Positions 1 through 12,119 of a DNA stretch of 64,000 nt are shown here, one piece after another. The notes below the pieces were generated by a model. That model was not told where the DNA came from and made no database searches. It saw only the letters and a program-made list of their open reading frames with translations. A program made the translations under genes and the position numbers. This DNA is from Homalodisca vitripennis (Eukaryota; Arthropoda; Insecta; Hemiptera; Cicadellidae): positions 7,875,001 through 7,939,000 of the forward strand of contig NC_060214.1 in assembly GCF_021130785.1 (NCBI RefSeq), in the 5' to 3' direction. Position 1 is the stretch's first letter, and the number at the start of each line of letters is the position of its first letter.

Positions 1-341
1 CCATTTGTAATTTTCATATATACTAGCTTATTCACAATATCCTTTACTTGTGTTGCACATGGAAATATATTTACAGAACAAATCTGTGTGTGTGATAATA
101 AAATTCCGTTTAAAACCACTACACATAATTTGCAATATTTTGAGACTGAATACAATACAACAAATTAAATGTCTTAACTATTAATACAACAAACTTTTGA
201 ATAATTTTTAATATTCAGAGATAAACTCAATGAAGTCTAATGATGCTGTATACAACCTCTCATACAACATATAAACTGAACGTTTCACTCTCCAAACTCC
301 TCTCACCCACTCTCCTGTTATGAATGTGGAGGGATACTTAC
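1..341. other. Intron 7 (partial) of the adaptor gene
   Basis: Starts with the GTAAGT donor at 341-336 (minus strand) and runs off the left edge. AT-rich; no exon or repeat recognised. Confidence 0.6.
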
Positions 342-487
342 TTGTACATACATTTCGTTCAGGAAAGTCATGTACTGCCGGTACACCGACTTCCAGTAGC
401 TGTAGAACGCAACACCTTGTCTCTCTCCTGATATGAGAGCTGACACGTGTTTAACAGCGATTCTAAGAAAGTTTCTTTCTTCTCATT
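342..487 (-). CDS. Coding exon 7: MIF4G continuation with an internal frame break
   Basis: A 146-bp exon with a TTACAG acceptor (488-493 side) and an ACAA|GTAAGT donor (336-341). Entered in phase 0 from the previous exon it reads [16 protein letters not shown] and continues to ERDKVLR. That frame then stops at a TGA overlapping the next conserved block. The other block, [11 protein letters not shown], runs cleanly to the donor but in the frame displaced by one base. Both halves look like consecutive MIF4G helices, and 147 bp would restore the frame, so one base is missing somewhere in 375-406. The rest of the domain and the stop codon lie beyond the left edge. Confidence 0.75.
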
Positions 488-984
488 CTGTAACAAATTG
501 ATAACACATATCCTGTTATTAATGTGATTTTATAAAAATGTTTAGCGTAATCATAATTTTCAGTAAAACATTACGAGTAGTAACATTAATCCTCGAGGCA
601 TGTTGGTTAATTTGTATTATTCTATGATGATAATGAAGTTGGACTTTTCTTTGAGTGAGCTGTGTAACGATGTTGGTAAGAGAAATGAGGAGGAAAAAGA
701 TTCAGACCTCTCATTGCTTAGCTTATTTGGTATTCCGTACAGCCAATGGTAACGATTATACATAAATTATCTGATTGAACAGGAATAAAACTCAAATTTT
801 GGAAATTATACATTGTGTCAAGCCTACATTAAAAACTTTAATATTACAAACCATATAACACAGTACTGTAATAAAGAGATTTAAGTGTAGGAGACAGTTA
901 TGAGCTGATTTTCGTGAATGAAATTACTAAGTAGAACTAAAACATCATGTAGTGCAAATTCCACCATCACAAGGAATTTGGTTT
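488..984. other. Intron 6, 3' part
   Basis: AT-rich intron sequence ending at the exon 7 acceptor. No separate feature seen. Confidence 0.5.
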
Positions 985-2345
985 CTCAAAGATTGAACAA
1001 CATCTTTGTCAAGTCATTAAATGTTGACTGCCTAATGTTTGCGGATGATGTCAAGGTCTTCCGTGCTATTAGGGACCCTTCTGACACTGAGACACTGCAG
1101 ATGAACATATGCTTAATTAAGAACTGGTGCATCACTAACGCTATAAGCATAAATGCCGCCAAATGTTCACTGGTTTCTTTCACTCGCCCAACCTCTCGTG
1201 GTGGCTCAATGGAACTGTTCTATCTCGAGATAGTACAATCGTCTGTGATCTGGGTGTCGTCTTCTCTGCAGATCTTAGCCCTGATAAGCATATTGACTTC
1301 ATCTGCGGCAAAGCCCTGCGAATGCTCAACTTCATACTAAGAGCTTCAAGGAGTGGTCTTGGCATTGTGGCGTTGAATATCCTATATAAGTCCTTGGTAA
1401 GGAGTATACTTGAATACTGTTCTGTTGTCTGGTTTCCTTATCAACACAATCACATTGAACGTCTAGACAGGATCCAGCGACGCTTCGTCCGAGCTGTCGG
1501 TGTTAGGCTGGGTCATAACTATCTTGATGTACCCATTGATCTAGTTGAGGCCTCTCTTGGACTTCTCCCTCTGTCTACTAGAAGGCAACAAGCTGATGCT
1601 CTTTTCCTATGGGGAGTTCTTCGTGGCACGGTCGATTGTTCTGACCTACTCTGTCGCATTGATCTACATGCTTCAAGATTGACCCGCTCATGCAACCTGT
1701 TTTTTGGTCGGTCGCACCCCACCAACTACATCATGCACGGTCCTCTTCCACGATTACATCGACTGGGCAACCAGCTGTGTCGCCAGTTCGACTTCTTTGA
1801 TGACAGCCAATCTGCGATCAGAGGAATCTTCCAGAGTCAGGTTCCCTGGTGAATGTTTGTTTTTTGTTATTGTTCTATTATTGTTATTATTCTTTTATTA
1901 TATACTAGCAAAATTTTGTATTCATACTAGTATTAATTGTTGCTAATTTGCTATTTATCATTATTGTATTCACATTAGCATTTATTCTTGTTAATTATTT
2001 GCTATATCTTTGTTGTTTTTGATATTATTATTGTTGTTTTTTTTTAAATATTATTATTATTGTTGTTTCTTTTTTCAATATTACTATTATATTGTTATTG
2101 ATATTGTCTTTATCGATGCGTAAACTCTGTCTTTGATCATGTACTGAGATAATATATTGTGGCAAATCTAAATGTAGCAAAAACTTGTATTCAAATCAAC
2201 ATAATTTTGTGTTCTGCTGCCATAATATTGTATTAGTTTTAAACGTTGATGTTGTCTTAGATTATGATCACTTTTTTTTGTGTCAGCCTTAGTTGTAGTT
2301 ATCTGTAAAATGGAGTTCTCCGTATATAAATAAATAAATAAACAT
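985..2345 (+). mobile_element. 5'-truncated Jockey/CR1-like non-LTR retrotransposon
   Basis: Decayed 3' half of a LINE-type reverse transcriptase gene. The catalytic 'LMFADDVK' box is encoded at about 1035-1058, followed by NWCITNAISINAAKCSLVSF. A +1 frame change near 1195-1215 moves the reading to DLGVVFSADLSPDKHIDFIC, then LYKSLVRSILEYCSVVWFPY, RRFVRAVGVRLGH and a C-terminus ending FQSQVPW at 1852. An AT-rich 3' UTR follows, ending in TAAA repeats (2325-2342). The YxDD-family box, the thumb-like tail and the short A-rich repeat tail support a non-LTR element inserted in the sense opposite to the host gene. The 5' half, including the endonuclease, is absent, and the truncation point near 985 is approximate. 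Confidence 0.8.
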
Positions 2346-3640
2346 TAGGTCAGTAAAGACCAAATTTTTATAATTGATACTAATAATTGATAAACAGTTT
2401 TGTGTGCAGTGGCAATGTCTTTTTTCCTTATTTCTTGGGGTAAGGTTAGATTAATTCTTTGTTAAAAATGTAGACAATAGTGCATTGTTGATGTAATATC
2501 TGGTCACTCAAATAGCATTAGATAATGATCGTACTGACAGCACTTTTTCCTCTGCCTGACTCATATGTCGCTGTCTGCTTTGCTCAAAATAATAGCAGTT
2601 AAAATTACTCCTGTTTCTATTTAACTGACCCTCTAACAATAAATTGAACTTTAAGAAGTAATTAATAATTATTTTAACCATTTTGGTGTCAACATCCAGA
2701 TAACCATTATCAAAATCCTGTGTTTTCCCGGACGTTTTGAAAAAATATGTTCGAAATGTCTGAATGTTAAGGTTTATTTTATATCTATCCAACATAAAAA
2801 ATATCCAACATACGTGAATATTGTGTTAAACATGTCATATAACACATACATAGCTGATCTATTACAATAGGTGATAACTAAAATGACCAGTCGTAAAGTA
2901 TATGTGAAAAGGTAAACATGCTTCTTTTGGAGAAACACTAAAAGTTTTCAATGAAGGAGGAGGAGCTCTTCTTATTGGAAATATCAATTTTCTATTATTT
3001 TATCAATTTTTAATTATTGGAGAATTGTGAGTTTTCTTTTATAAAATAATAGAAAACTAAAAGTTTTGTTTTATTGGAGATAAATTGGTACAAACAGGTA
3101 GTGAGTTTTTATGTTATTGGTTTTTTTACATGTGGGATTTGTTTGGAGTGTCTTTAAGGGCACTTTTTAAAAATTTAAAAAAATAAAGACATGATTTTTT
3201 AAATTTTTGTTTATTTTTCTCAATGTTTAAGCGTTTTTAGTACAGAAAATATTCATATAAAACTTTTTTAAGGAACGATTTGTTAAAGTAATTAATTGTG
3301 CGTTTGTGGAATATGAATGAAAAGTGACTCAATAAAAGATTGTCTCAAGGTTAGAACGGAAAATGCATCAAATAATATATTAGTGATCTGTGATTTTTCT
3401 GAAGGATAATGATCACTGTTGACTTTAATCACTAACTTTATTAGCCATTGAGCTATCATTTGCATGAAAAAGCTTCTTCAACTATTAAAATTATATACAA
3501 AAAGACTAAAAATACATATTTACTAAGTATTTAGTAAATAATTTTTATTTTAATTCTAATTAATACTAATATCTAATCTTTCTTATACTAACCTGTAAAA
3601 ATACAGATTAAAAAATTATTTAGATATTTTTTGTTTAAAT
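2346..3640. other. Intron 6, middle part
   Basis: Very AT-rich sequence. A short inverted repeat (GTTTTCTATTATTTTAT type) lies at about 2988-3057. No gene recognised. Confidence 0.45.
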
Positions 3641-3800
3641 TTGTTTTTGACAATGGAAGGATTGTGAAGGAAACAGGATTTTCCGGATATTTGCCATCGT
3701 TCAGTAGTACAAAAAAAATCAGTAGCACTACGTTTCGAGATCTGCAATCTGATCTCTTCTTCAGGTAAATAAATAACTAACCTAACACATAATTACTAGG
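3640..3800. mobile_element. Solo arm of a long-TIR MITE
   Basis: About 160 bp closely matching both inverted arms of the element at 56192-56670. Shared landmarks are 'gacaatggaaggattgtg', 'ttgccatcgttcag', 'cgtttcgagatctgcaatct' and 'cttcttcaggtaaata'. Only one arm is present, so this is a fragment or solo terminus. Confidence 0.6.
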
Positions 3801-4661
3801 TTAAAGTTCGGGTTAAACTAAGTTCAACAGGCTAATTGTGTAAAACTTTCCTAACTCTACTTGTTGAGTCAGCTTAGCTGGTTCAGGAAGCTTATTAAAG
3901 AATCTTATAGAATTCTATGTAAGAATCAGGACTGATTTTGAAAGTTTACATTGAGATTCATTAAAATGTTTTTTGAGCTAGTTTTGTGACTGCATATCTT
4001 TTTAGATATAAAACTATCCATATGTAATTTTGTAAAATTAAAAACTGTTTAATGCATACATTTTCCTTGAACAGAGCTCTATAGTAATTCACAATGGCTG
4101 CCCCTGCTAAAATACCTTCTGCCTTATTTTGTTTTACAAGGCAGAATTTCTAATACATGAGCGGAATGTCCCGATAAAATTATTCCATATGTTAAAAAAG
4201 ACCAAAATTAATAGTTCTTAAATACTTGGCTTGAATTAGGGGTTCAATTTTATAAAATACATAAAAAACTGTTGATAGTTCAACATTTACTTCGTTCACA
4301 TGTGGAGTTCAGGTTAATTTTGTATCCAGATGAATCCATAAAAATTTACTGAAAATGTCATTTTCCTTATTACTAAGTTTCAAAATAATCTACTTTGTTT
4401 TATTAGTGTTTAATTATTTATTTACAGATTAAAAAGTTAATTCATTTACATGAAACCAAATTTGTGCTGCTTCTCAGCTTCTAAAAGTTTTACTTTTAAG
4501 ACCAGCTGGATTGCTGTCAGATATTACGAGAGTAGTATCAGCATGGTACAGAAAATCTTCGTTGAACATTCTTCAGAACCTGCGATGGAAATCATTCAAG
4601 CTCAAAGTTAAATATGTTTATTAATGATATATTCCTGCAGTAAAGTACGTTTAACACTTAC
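3801..4661. other. Intron 6, 5' part
   Basis: AT-rich intron sequence up to the exon 6 donor. Nothing further recognised. Confidence 0.45.
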
Positions 4662-4780
4662 TTCAATGATACTAATACAAATTTTCGCAGCACATTCAGC
4701 GTAGCGTCTATCACTCGTCGCTCGCTCAACAATCAGCTTGGCGAGCGTCATCAATGAGCGAGCCGACATCTCGTTGGGGT
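4662..4780 (-). CDS. Coding exon 6: first helices of the MIF4G domain
   Basis: A 119-bp exon (two bases completing Asp231, then residues 232-270), with a TTTGTAG acceptor and a GAA|GTAAGT donor, ending in phase 0. It reads PNEMSARSLMTLAKLIVERA followed by TSDRRYAECAAKICISIIE. The pattern of a Leu-rich helix, a basic/acidic turn and an 'AAKIC..II' helix is the typical start of a HEAT-like MIF4G domain in CTIF, PAIP1 and MIF4GD/SLIP1. These scaffold eIF4A/eIF3 or CBP80 in cap-dependent translation. I judge it closest to CTIF-type MIF4G, from memory. Confidence 0.85.
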
Positions 4781-5024
4781 CTACAAACAAAAAATAAATA
4801 TTTTTCAGTAATATTTACCTAAAGAAATCTCTTTATCTATGCACAGCAATATTAGATATCTTAAACTAGTACTGTATATACATATTTGGTATCAGTTGGA
4901 AGTTGTTATACTCAGAATTTGTCATCAAAGTACATTTACAGACCTGTAATATTAAATGTTTTATTTTTCCGCCTGAGCATATTTAATTTGTCTATACAGT
5001 AAATAAACATACTGTTAACAAAGT

Positions 5025-5105
5025 GCCGCATAAGCTTGATAACTCCCAAATGATTACAGGTTTACTCCATGATTACTCCACCTATAAATCTACTTTTTGA
5101 AGTAA
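5025..5105 (-). repeat. Dispersed repeat, copy 1 (also at 46.4 and 48.06 kb)
   Basis: On the reverse strand it reads 'gtagttacttcaaaaagtag' followed by 'acctgtaatca' and 'gttatcaagc'. The same order is found at 46405-46533 and, in part, at 48059-48112. It is a fragment of an element whose other copies end in 'acaccctgtata'. Confidence 0.5.
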
Positions 5106-5119
5106 CTACCATTTTTTGT

Positions 5120-5320
5120 CATGCCAGGGGGATGGCCCGCAAGGAGTCAGAAATAAATCTTAAACGAGAGCATAGGCCATTAAATTAAAGCTCTTTATTA
5201 ATAGAGTACAATGCCGCAAATCTGACCTCAAAAGGTTCATTCTTTAAAAAATTACGGTGGTTCAAAGTTTGAAACATTTACAACATTTGAAACATTAGGT
5301 CCTGTTCAAGATGGTTTAAT
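5120..5320 (+). mobile_element. Single diverged arm of the foldback family at 40.7-41.2 kb
   Basis: Shares with the palindrome arms the outer segment 'ggcccgcaaggagtcagaa' and the inner landmarks 'taaagctctttattaatag', 'agtacaatgccgcaaatc' and 'tgacctcaaa'. It carries one arm only, so it is a decayed copy in intron 5. Confidence 0.55.
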
Positions 5321-6016
5321 ATTCTTGCTTTGGCAAAAGTTGTGAAAGTTAAACTTAGTAAATGAAAACTGGACTTAAGAAATAGTTTTAAAGGTAGTTA
5401 GTGACTCTTCAGATCCAGCGGAAGATGGTCTACAAAGGGATAAAAAAATTACATAAACTTTGCTCAAGATGTACCATATTTTAAAAAGGGTTATACTTTG
5501 AACATCTGCCATTTCATACCAGATTAACCTTTTTAAGTGCTCTTTGCTGTAATCATCTCTGCTAAACAACCCCTTTCTCGTCGTTCTTTAATTTAAGAGC
5601 AGAGTTTTAGTAAAATGACCTTGATGTTTTTCTCTATAAGAATAGTGTTAATGCAGTTTATACCCTTATTTTTTATCAAAGCCTTTTGGGAGATGTCTCA
5701 TTTTAAACATATAATTAATATGCACCTAAACGCTTTTAATTTTTGTACACTATATACTTTTGAAATATAAAAACGATGAAAATAACAAAGATTGGGATAA
5801 TTTTCTAAATAATCCACAAAATATATACACATAATTTTATGACAAAGAATATGAGTGTAAAATTGCATAAGGCTTAACATTATTGTTATGAAGAAAATCT
5901 CACGGTTATTTTACTATAGCCGGTTCTCAAGCAAAATAAATGTGCTAAAAACTATTTTGATCAACAACTGTATGCAATGTTATATTCATAATTTTACTTC
6001 TGATCAAGTGACATAC

Positions 6017-6215
6017 CCTTGATGGCCTGTTGAATGTCTTGTTGGACCTCGGCGGAGAAGCTACCGAGGTCTGAGTAGTTACCCATGATAGGCGAAGTCC
6101 TCAGAGTGTCTGTGGCACTGAGGCTCTTAGACCTCTTCAAGCTGGAGCCGGAGGGCTTGTGTGGTGCATGAACAGCCATGACAGTCTCCTGGAAGTGGAC
6201 TGCTCGGGGCTGCAT
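6017..6215 (-). CDS. Coding exon 5: basic-serine segment leading into MIF4G
   Basis: A 199-bp exon (residues 165-230 plus one base). It starts in phase 0 after a CTGTTCCAG acceptor and ends at AAG G|GTATGT. It reads MQPRAVHFQETVMAVHAPHK, then KRSKSLSATDTLRTSPIM, then DLGSFSAEVQQDIQQAIK. The KRSKSLS cluster resembles a basophilic-kinase site (inference). The final helix-forming stretch is the expected lead-in to an MIF4G fold. The trailing G joins AC from the next exon to encode Asp, giving QQAIKDPNEMSARSL across the junction. The ATG at the first base makes this look like a stand-alone 73-residue ORF, but the upstream exons join in frame. Confidence 0.82.
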
Positions 6216-6502
6216 CTGGAACAGTTACGGAATGAAAAAAATATACATTGTTATGAGGCCCCCATAAGAAAGGTATACTTCTGGCTGGTTTCTAACTTCT
6301 ACGAGTTGAATAACTTCTACTGGTTCTAACTTCTCGTAGTTGAATCTACACTGGGTACAGCAAAAACCGATGTGTCTGACTAACCCTGTAGATGTCCTGG
6401 AGCGGCATATCACTTAATGGAAATGTAGAGATGTTGGGATGGAAAGGTGGATCTACATCAACATCAACACTGCGGACCAACAACTCTACACCTACAACTG
6501 AC
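6216..6502. other. Intron 4 (287 bp)
   Basis: The shortest intron, between exons 4 and 5, with a GTCAGT donor and a TTCCAG acceptor. It holds a local duplication of 'aacttctacgagttgaa'-type words around 6293-6345. No other feature. Confidence 0.7.
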
Positions 6503-6698
6503 CTGCTGGACGGTGTTGGGGACCACAGCAGCTGGCTGGGGCTGCACGGCATGTAGCACATTCCCACTGGACTTGGACATTTGCAAGGGATTCATCATCG
6601 GTGGTGCCGCCTTACCCTGATGCATCATGGGAGCTTTCCCACCATATCCTTGATGACCCATCATACCATATCCGTTCATCATCATGTTTGAAGTGGAT
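6503..6698 (-). CDS. Coding exon 4: Met/Gly/Gln/Pro-rich linker
   Basis: A 196-bp exon (end of codon 99, then residues 100-164), with a TTTTCAG acceptor and a CAGCAG|GTCAGT donor, ending in phase 0. It reads STSNMMMNGYGMMGHQGYGG, a second Met/Lys/Pro segment, then LHAVQPQPAAVVPNTVQQ. It is low-complexity and probably disordered, linking the PAM2-like motif to the MIF4G region. The triple Met (codons 104-106) opens near the exon start. A transcript begun in intron 3 would therefore have a ready start codon and lack the PAM2 motif. The next intron is only 287 bp. Confidence 0.8.
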
Positions 6699-7539
6699 CT
6701 GAAAATTTCCAAAATTCATATACCCAAAATATTTCACTTATAATGGAAAATGAAGATACAATAAGAGAATAATGTATAAAGTATTATTATCTTATTGAGT
6801 GTTGTAACCAATGGCATAACTAGGACTTGGCTGGTATAGAGGGAAGTGGTGGTATGAAACTGACTGAAGAGCACACCACACCAGAGGTTATAGAATAAAT
6901 ATACATTTAAATCAATCCTATTGGCCCAATTCCAAGTATTCAACTGCTACAGGTATGTTACAAACAAGTGGTGTTGCTATTACACCTATATTTAAAAAAA
7001 TGATTTTGGCGGGAGTTTTATCCCCATCATCCCCTCTCCCCTAAGTTACCCCTGTGGTCTTAATGTGCAGAATAAATTTTATTACATTATTTAAATTTAT
7101 AATTTTTTATGACAGCCCTGGTATAAATACTACTAGCATCATTATTTCAAAATAGAATTGAAAATCCATTGTTGGTACCTACTCTCATCTTCAGATTTTG
7201 GATGCTTTTTGTGCAAGTAAAACAAATAATTTGGCACTGATCTAATTCAGCTGATAAGAAAATATAAATCCCATACCTTCACAATTCTCACTTAAATTTT
7301 GAAAATTTAAACTGCAAAATGTCATTTGCAGGCACTTTAAAAATTATTTTTCTATGGAGAAATTTCAAATAACCATAATAATTTGAAATGTTCAAATACT
7401 TCTAAATATAATTTTTTATAAATTATTAAGTAATTTTAATTAATTTTTGACTTTAGTGCAATAAATTTTGGCAAACTTTAGTGACAGTTGTTAAATTGTA
7501 TATTGTGGAGAACAGATTTGTAAATTAATATAACACTTG
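6699..7539. other. Intron 3, 3' part
   Basis: AT-rich intron sequence upstream (in gene sense) of exon 4. No recognised element. Confidence 0.45.
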
Positions 7540-9864
7540 TTCTTTATTAATGTAAACAACGATTTGTTTAAAAATGTAGCAGACGAATTTAATAACTTCT
7601 TTGTGAATGTAGGCGAAATATTAGCAAACAACATTAACCCTAGCGGCGACCCAGTTGTGACTGACGAGGAACTACCGACAGAACAGTTGTTTCACACTGC
7701 ATACTGTTACAGAGGAACACATCTTACGTCATGTATCCGGTCTGCGGGGAGGGTCTGCCCCCGGTTGCGATGGCATTTCAGCTGAAGTTCTTAAATTTAA
7801 TTTAAATATTCTTTGCAAACCTTTACTACACTTAATCAATTTGAGCATTAGTTCTGGTACTTTCCCCAAATATTTTTAAAATAGCTAAAGTTATACCGAT
7901 TCATAAAGCCGACGAATATACCGATAAAAGTAATTTCCGACCGATATCTCTGCTAAGTGTTTTGTCTAAAATATTGGAAAAAAATAATAAAAGAAACAGC
8001 TGGTCGAATATCTCTTTACTCATGATATTATGTCGAAGAATCAGTATGGATTTCCGGTCAGACAAGAACATTTCAAATGCTCTATTCGATGTCTGCAGAG
8101 AAATAAATCAAGCAATAGCAGGTCAAGAGGCGTCTAATGTTAATTTTTTTAGATCTAAAAAGGCATTTGATTCTGTAAACAGGAATAAGCTCTTAGATAA
8201 GCTTAAGGCTGTGGGTGTTCGGGGGCGGCGCTCTTTCGTGGTTCCAGTCCTCCTACCTCACAGATAGGCGACAGATAACAACGATCTGTGGTGTCAACAG
8301 CGATCAAATGCCCATTAATTACGGAGTGATCCAAGGAAGCACACTTGGGCCCATTTTATTTCTATTATATATCAATAATATATCTAAGTTGAATATAACA
8401 AGTAAATTAGTTCTTTTTTTGCCGATGACACTCTTATTTTAACGCGGGGAAAGACCTGGAATGAAGTACGCTTAAATGCTCTAAATGATTTTGGCAATAG
8501 TGAAAACATGGCTCGATCAAAATATTTTAACACTAAACATTTCAAAAACTAAATTTATGCCAATTTCGTTGTCTACACAATCAGATTATGTACTCTCTGG
8601 ACTTGACCATTCACTCTTGTGGAAATTACACAAACACTAATTGTAACTGTGGAAATTATACAGCGTGTTTAGCAGTTACAAATTATCTGGGAATTATATT
8701 TGATAATCGTATGAAATGGACGGAACATGTTGAGTATTTGAAAAAACAGATTAAGGAAATATATTTTTGCTTTTAAAGAGTTAACAAATATTCTGAACGT
8801 AAACGAAATTAGAGTAGCTTATTTTGCATTTGTACATTCGATTCTGTCTTTTGGTATTATTGCGTGGGGTGGAGCAAATAAAACTTTAATTCATAACCTT
8901 AGTGTAATTCAAAAATCAATATTAAAAGCTGCATTTAGGAAGAGTAAGCGTTGCCCGACCAGTACCCTATTCCAAGAGACTAGAGTTTTTACGGTCAGAA
9001 AAATTTTCATTAAAACTGTACTGTATTAATACACACGTTCAATAATTTTACCGAAATATTTATTCCAATTACTCATAATTACAGCACTAGATACTCTAGA
9101 AACATAGGATTTACTACCTCCAATCTTATTAAATCTTTTTCAACTACTAATTGTTATTACATTTCTCAACTACTCTACCGAAATTTGTGCTTAAAATATG
9201 AAGGCGTAGAACTTTTTCAAACAAACTGCATTATCGACTTTTAAAAGGAAAGTGTCGGAACTGCTTATCAGTCTCAGTGACGAGGAAGTCGAGGCCCTCA
9301 TTGTGACCGGGTACAACAGGCGGGACCTGACCTTGACCCCCCTCACCTTACCCTCAGTCATTGCGTCGTGTATTGTTGCGTCCGGCTGCCCCTGGAAGGA
9401 AATAGTTGTATCCGACAGATATTAGATTGTTATGGTTTGATATATTTTTATTTATTTTTTTATTTTTAGCTTAAAGAGGTGGGTTTGTTGTCATCGTTAA
9501 CTGATTGCTCCCAAAACTATAAACATTAATGTATTGTATTTCTTTTATTGTTTTACTATTTAATTTTTTCTTAATTACAAAATATTCTATCACATATAAC
9601 TAATTTTTTTTTCTAAAAATCCGTTCCTATATCGTTGCCATAATGGCTTCGGGTCTACGCACAGGCTACTTGCCCATGTTAGACCCTATTTTTTTTCCCT
9701 GATGGAATAGTATTATTGAATATTTTGCAGCCATTTTTTACCATATTTAGATGATTATCTATTATGTTAATAATGGATGTAGGATTTATAGTAATATAGA
9801 TACATTGTACGTGTTATAATTTGTATTTGGGAAATAAATATTATTCATTCATTCATTCATTCTT
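7540..9864 (+). mobile_element. Decayed Jockey-like non-LTR retrotransposon, second family
   Basis: A reverse transcriptase gene broken into several frames. It starts with ADEFNNFFVNVGEILANNI (about 7579), the usual segment before the RT. Next come VIPIHKADEY and NFRPISLLSVLSKILEK (7890-7980), then AFDSVNRNKLLDKLKAVGVRG (8163-8225). SWFQSYLTDRRQ and VIQGSTLGPILFLLYINNI follow (8228-8380), then a damaged FADDTLI block at about 8414-8436, LGIIFDNRMKWTEHVEYLKK and a late AYFAFVHSILSFGIIAWGG (8817-8880). The 3' UTR ends in AATAAATATT plus four ATTC units (9844-9863). At least four frameshifts are needed to join these blocks. The tail and RT differ from the element at 985-2345. Confidence 0.82.
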
Positions 9865-10690
9865 GTTTATACAAAATAAATTCAAAATGTTTAAAATTTA
9901 AAACATTTATATCATAATTAATTAATTTCTAATACGTTAACATACTGTATTTTTATGCATAAAATATGTCTAGTTTAGATCATTTTATTAGAAAACATGC
10001 TTATGTTATTTGCAGATTATTCGTACAATATGGCCTTCCGTGTTTGAATTGAATGAATTTGTTGTATTTTTATTATTATACTTTAATACAAAATCATTTA
10101 ACTCCTGTATAAAGATTTTACAATTATTAGAAATTGCTGCTCTACACTATCTAAATGTTCTCAACTTGAATTAACAAAACAAAGAGGTACGACTACCACA
10201 TATTTGTGTATTACCACAAATGCCATGATGATGTAGATGGTCACAACCCCTAAAACTCTGAATCCAAAAGGTTATCTGCTATCCTAGCTAAACAATTGTT
10301 ACAATAATGAACTTTAAACAAAGCGATAGTTTACAATAAAAATGTTGTAGGACAACACTTCTTTTATTGAGAACACTTTTCCTCAAATCATAATTAATTG
10401 TGACCCGATTGCTTTTGACTATCATTGGTGACAATAAAGAAATATGATAAAGATATAAGCACCTATATTATTGTTTTTATTTCAATAATACAAAAATATA
10501 AAACAATTCCTTTATTTTAGCCAACATATGTAGTAGGAATATATATTTTTACACAGGAAATATTTCAACTTCCAATTGATTTTCAAATCAACTGTAGTCC
10601 TGCAAATTACAAATAAATACATATAAACTTAACCTAAAACATAAAGAAATTGTTTACAGTATAATAATGAGAAAAAACGAATAACAAATT
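9865..10690. other. Intron 3, middle part
   Basis: AT-rich sequence without a recognised gene or element. Confidence 0.4.
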
Positions 10691-10699
10691 ACATTATTC

Positions 10700-10960
10700 C
10701 TACTTAATACGTGTAATTTATTGCGAGTGTATCTCTCAACTTTTTTTTTAGTTTTCATAAAAAACTACACTTTTGACTTGCAACGGGAGGTCATTGAACA
10801 ATTTGGGGCCAGTGTGAAAAACCCTTCCTCCTTAAGTTTCACTTTGGGAAAATGGAGATTACGGTTCTCCCAAATTATGCTTATGCGTTTTGAGAGCTCT
10901 ACCCAGTATAAGAGCCTCTCACTTAAAAGTTCTATGGCTCTTTAAGAATAAGAGCTTTAT
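10700..10960 (-). mobile_element. Non-LTR retrotransposon C-terminal remnant (reversed)
   Basis: The minus strand reads NRNLHFPKVKLKEEG and, after a frameshift, GGRVFHTGPKLFNDLPLQ. This is the pattern of the extreme C-terminus of LINE reverse transcriptases (basic strand, then 'GPKLFN.LP..VK'). It is a short, heavily decayed fragment. Flanking sequence to about 11180 may belong to the same insertion. Confidence 0.5.
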
Positions 10961-11179
10961 GAATCATGCAAATTGTCAGCATTCTGCACACCATTTCCAT
11001 GGACAGCATTTTAGCAGTCTCTTGAAAGGAAGATTAAGCGTTTTAAATTTTATTGAGTTCTGAAGTATATTTATATCCTCCCTTGAGAGGTTGTTTCCGT
11101 TTGGAGGATAGCAGTAGCAAACTCTGATAGAAATAAAAATGTATAGTACATTCAGTTTCCTTCTAATAATTATTATAAA

Positions 11180-12110
11180 CATAAGTATTACATAAAGTAT
11201 TTTTCTATATCATCAAGCATGTTGTCAAAATACAATAATTAAATAAACCATTAATATAAGCAGGACAGAGACAAGATAAAACCCCAATAGATTAGATTAG
11301 GAGTCCAGAATATTGTAAAACTCCCAAGGCTCGACATTGAAATTGACGATTAGGCCATTATGATAAAGTTATTGATTATTAGTACCTCTGTCATTTAACT
11401 GCTGGTGATTACAGCTTTTAACAATATATAGTACATGATCACTAAAACTGTAACATTTACTGATTTACTCTTGCCCAGTGTGATAGCTTCAAACTATCTT
11501 TGACCTTTTTCTCCCACATCTCAGGTACTGACCAGGTTATTTGGGAGTTCCAGAAAAACAGCTGATAAAGTTTCCAGTCTCAGTATTGTCATGTGCTTGA
11601 TGAGCAAAGCGAGTGCAATATTTCCATTTTTCTGAGATAAAATCATGTTGTTTAATTGGTAGATAATTGTTCCAATAAATGAGCTCCAAAATAATTTTTT
11701 TTCCAATATTCTGAATATAGTGGCACTAAGGAAATTGGTCTCTAATTCTTTTAATCATCTCTGTTCCCTTGATATCAATGGAGAAAACCTTGGATAGTCC
11801 TAATATTGAATAGATAACTGTATGAGACAAATGTTAATCTTATTTTTAAGGACTAACAGGAAAAAGTTGCAGCCATTTAAAATTTTCTCAACATAATCTG
11901 AAGGAAAAGAAGGATTTATGGTATTTAATATTTTCACTTAAAGTGTAAAATTCCGTTATATTTTACCCCTGACAAGGTGGTTTTGTGGCAGTTGGAGAAT
12001 TGATACTTCTTTCTGCAATTGTTATAAAATATGAATAAAATCGATGTATTTAAATTTTGAAATAATTATATTCTGTAACTTATATTTAATTAATTGAGGT
12101 TCTGTATGGC
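11180..12110. other. Intron 3, unassigned
   Basis: Moderately AT-rich, with no identifiable coding or repeat structure. Confidence 0.35.
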
Positions 12111-12119
12111 TAAAACTTC

